Of a stretch of DNA of 64,000 nucleotides, positions 61,867 to 64,000 are shown piece by piece. The stretch spans positions 1-64,000 of the forward strand of contig NZ_JBFMIA010000011.1 of the NCBI RefSeq assembly GCF_040801915.1, given 5' to 3'. How positions within the stretch are numbered: the first letter of the stretch is position 1; each line of letters starts with the position of its first letter. The notes beneath the pieces are model-generated. The model saw only the letters and a list, made by a program, of their open reading frames with translations, was not told the origin of the DNA and did not search any database. A program made the translations under genes and the position numbers. The DNA is from Jeotgalibacillus marinus (lineage in GTDB: Bacteria > Bacillota > Bacilli > Bacillales > Jeotgalibacillaceae).

Positions 61867-64000
61867 ATGAAAGAATGGTTCGGCGAATGGCAGTCGGCGC
61901 TGCAAGCCGAAATTGCTTCGGTTAAAAAAAGATCAGACCATGGGATTCGTTTGTATGACGGACGCATTCTTTTTAGCCAAAATGGTCAAACGATTGCTCA
62001 ATTTTCAATTGATCAAAACATGCGCATTCCAGAAGGTTCACCCATCACTCTTCACGTAGAGCCGGCCATCAAAGGGACGTTACTGTCATTTATCGGAACA
62101 TCCGTTGTGCTTGATTTGGATGCTGAGTTGGAAGAAATGACGGAACGAGCGATTATGACATTGGAGCCGTGGCGTCTGTTAGAAAAGCTCGGTGAAAAAC
62201 TTGAAGAAGCAGAAGAAGACACACATAAAAAGCAACAAATTTTGTGGGCAATTGCCGCGAATCAACCTGATTTTCACCCTCAAAATAAAGCAAAATCTAC
62301 TTTGCATGAATTATTTTTACGTGTCATCTATAACCAAGTGACCTACTTGTGGGGACCACCTGGAACAGGCAAAACGTATACACTTGCCCGGCTTGCTGCT
62401 GCACTTCATTTAAAAGGGAAGAAGGTACTTGTTTTATCACACAGTAACGCAGCCATCGATGTTCTCATGCTTGAACTTGCCGAGTTTTTACAGGAGCAAG
62501 CAAAATGGACAGAGGAAGGAATTATTCGTTATGGGTATGCAGCGGGTGAATCGCTCAAGTCAGTTCCTGGATTGCTTCTTTATGATCAACTCGCCTTGAA
62601 ATTTCCAGACCTTGCTGAAAAAATGAACAAAGGTACGTCAAAAAGAGCACAGTTAGCTGGACGCCTTGGAAAAGAAGGGCGTGTGAAGGATGTTGGAAGA
62701 CTGACAGATTTGGAAGAGAAAATGGCATTGTTACAAGTAAAATGGAATGAAAAAGAACGGAAAATGGTGGCTGAATCGAACGTCATTGGTACCACTCTGT
62801 CAAAAGCAACACTTGACCAAACGATCCAGGCGTTTGATGCAGATGTTGTGATTGTCGATGAAGCGAGTATGGCACATGTCCCACAAATCGCTTTTGCTGC
62901 AACACTTGGGAAACATATGATCGTGTGTGGAGATTTCAAACAGCTTCCTGCTGTGACCACGTCGCATCATCCACTAGTTAAGAAATGGCTGGGAGAAGAT
63001 GTGTTTCTTCACGCGGGTATCGCACAAAGTGTAGCGTTGAAAAAACCCCATCCTCATCTTGTCGTTTTATCCGAACAACGCCGTATGCACCCCGCAATTT
63101 CAGCATTTACAAATGTTTGGATGTATGATTCGTATGTGCGCGATCATGAGTCAGTTCTTGCTCTTCGCCAACCGATCGCTAATGCTCGCCCATTTAAAGG
63201 AGAAGCATTGAAGATGATCAATACGAATGGCTTACAAGCTCCTTCGATGAGCACGGCTGGGGGATCTCGTTTTCATTTGCTATCAAGCTTGCTCTCTTTA
63301 TCGCTGATGCTCACAGCTGCAAATGGTCAGGTGCAGTCTATTGGCTACATTACACCGTACCGAGCGCAGGCAGAATGGATGGTAGGGATGCTTGAGATTT
63401 TTTGGGATCGAGAAAGTAAAGTGAGAGCATCGACCATTCACCGTTTTCAAGGGAGTGAAAGTGATGTCCTGATCTTTGATGCAGTAGATCACGATCGAAT
63501 CCCTGGTCGTATGTTCAAAGGACCAGAGCATAGAAGATTGATCAATGTTGCGATTACAAGAGCTCGAGGAATGCTTATTCATTTACAAAATGAGGAACAA
63601 TTTAAAAAAGCACTCCCGCCATCAAATGCCATGGTTCAGTTCCAACGACATAGTGCGAAAATGAATGCGATCATTAAACTAAGTGAGTTGCCGCAAGAAT
63701 TAAATCGCGTACATAAGCAAATTAGCTGGCATGAAACACCTATGCCAGTGCGTTTTGAAAAAGATCTGGCTTCAGCAAAACGTTCAATTGATGTGTACAT
63801 GTCAACCTCGACAACGCTTCACCCTAAGGTCATTTCAAGTATCCGCAAAGCTGGGATTGAACTCGTTCGGTTGTATGGATCAGCACACGTGACTGGGTTA
63901 GCAGGGAGCAAAAGCGTTGCTCCATCTCTTGAAGTCACATTTCCACTCATCGTGATTGACGAGCAAGTGAGCTGGATCAACCTTCCGTTGCAAAACCAAC
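61867..64000 (+). CDS. Superfamily-1 (DNA2/NAM7-like) helicase with C-terminal PLD-like region, 3' end outside window
   Basis: ATG 61867 follows AAAGG, and 711 codons are open to the edge. Motifs: Walker A WGPPGTGKTYTLAR near residue 158, SHSNAAID, Walker B VIVDEASMAHVPQ, motif III CGDFKQLPA, motif IV SEQRRMHPAIS, motif V TIHRFQGSESD, motif VI NVAITRARG. These place it among Upf1/Dna2-like AAA helicases. After residue 620 a segment (RSIDVYMSTSTTLHPKVISS) looks like the start of a phospholipase-D-type domain. The substrate is unknown; such fusions occur in nucleic-acid processing and some defence loci. Confidence 0.85.
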   Translation, partial: MKEWFGEWQSALQAEIASVKKRSDHGIRLYDGRILFSQNGQTIAQFSIDQNMRIPEGSPITLHVEPAIKGTLLSFIGTSVVLDLDAELEEMTERAIMTLEPWRLLEKLGEKLEEAEEDTHKKQQILWAIAANQPDFHPQNKAKSTLHELFLRVIYNQVTYLWGPPGTGKTYTLARLAAALHLKGKKVLVLSHSNAAIDVLMLELAEFLQEQAKWTEEGIIRYGYAAGESLKSVPGLLLYDQLALKFPDLAEKMNKGTSKRAQLAGRLGKEGRVKDVGRLTDLEEKMALLQVKWNEKERKMVAESNVIGTTLSKATLDQTIQAFDADVVIVDEASMAHVPQIAFAATLGKHMIVCGDFKQLPAVTTSHHPLVKKWLGEDVFLHAGIAQSVALKKPHPHLVVLSEQRRMHPAISAFTNVWMYDSYVRDHESVLALRQPIANARPFKGEALKMINTNGLQAPSMSTAGGSRFHLLSSLLSLSLMLTAANGQVQSIGYITPYRAQAEWMVGMLEIFWDRESKVRASTIHRFQGSESDVLIFDAVDHDRIPGRMFKGPEHRRLINVAITRARGMLIHLQNEEQFKKALPPSNAMVQFQRHSAKMNAIIKLSELPQELNRVHKQISWHETPMPVRFEKDLASAKRSIDVYMSTSTTLHPKVISSIRKAGIELVRLYGSAHVTGLAGSKSVAPSLEVTFPLIVIDEQVSWINLPLQNQ

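Noticed and set aside
1..64000. tRNA and rRNA genes
   Set aside because: None was recognised on either strand by CCA ends, TpsiC arms or rRNA signature sequences; a tRNAscan-type search would settle this.

Overview
The window reads as low-GC chromosomal DNA of an endospore-forming member of the Bacillaceae. The evidence is the sporulation genes (YtaF, a Spo0E-type phosphatase, the minor spore protein SspO), the strong GGAGG-type ribosome binding sites, and a core order that follows the Bacillus subtilis lexA-yneB-ynzC-tkt-yneF-ccdA-ccdB-ccdC-yneK-sspO block. No rRNA, tRNA or CRISPR array was seen. Both edges cut genes: an RND efflux pump on the left and a superfamily-1 helicase on the right.

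Layout. 1-13 kb is accessory: the end of an RND pump, two damaged small genes, ytaF, IS256- and IS66-type remnants, an orphan YyaE-like molybdopterin oxidoreductase, a broken HAD phosphatase, and a MacB-like ABC exporter followed by its own response regulator and sensor kinase. 13-27 kb is the conserved lexA-to-sspO block. It holds a decayed yneA, a GNAT gene where B. subtilis has sirA, an added heterodimeric ABC exporter, and a stretch of small, partly broken genes with an ISL3 remnant. 27-38 kb holds a T-box-controlled tryptophanyl-tRNA synthetase with a Trp-Trp leader ORF, a Tn3 remnant, sbcDC, a SCO copper chaperone and a BCCT transporter. 38.7-52.4 kb is an iron island. One Fur-boxed operon (two NIS synthetases, an MFS exporter and a PLP decarboxylase) makes and exports what is probably a carboxylate siderophore. 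It converges on a Fur-boxed uptake operon (two FecCD permeases, an ATPase and an FhuF reductase) with a divergent binding lipoprotein. Between them a roughly 2 kb element carrying a VanY-type carboxypeptidase has split what looks like the shared terminator. 53-58 kb is a LysR-controlled D-cysteine desulfhydrase, NhaC, TauE and RidA cluster.

58.4-61.3 kb is the most unusual part. A full-length AimR-type (arbitrium family) peptide receptor overlaps by 4 bases a 44-codon gene for a secreted pro-peptide ending SDVPPG. The peptide gene lies in a 193-bp tandem repeat with two identical copies and a decayed third. A second, older, broken receptor copy follows, and it appears to be fused at its end to pheromone-gene sequence. 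No phage genes are visible nearby, so this looks like a chromosomal, amplifying and decaying arbitrium-like quorum-sensing locus.

Limits: family calls come from recognised motifs and remembered relatives, not from searches. Pseudogene calls rest on hand translation of the frames.
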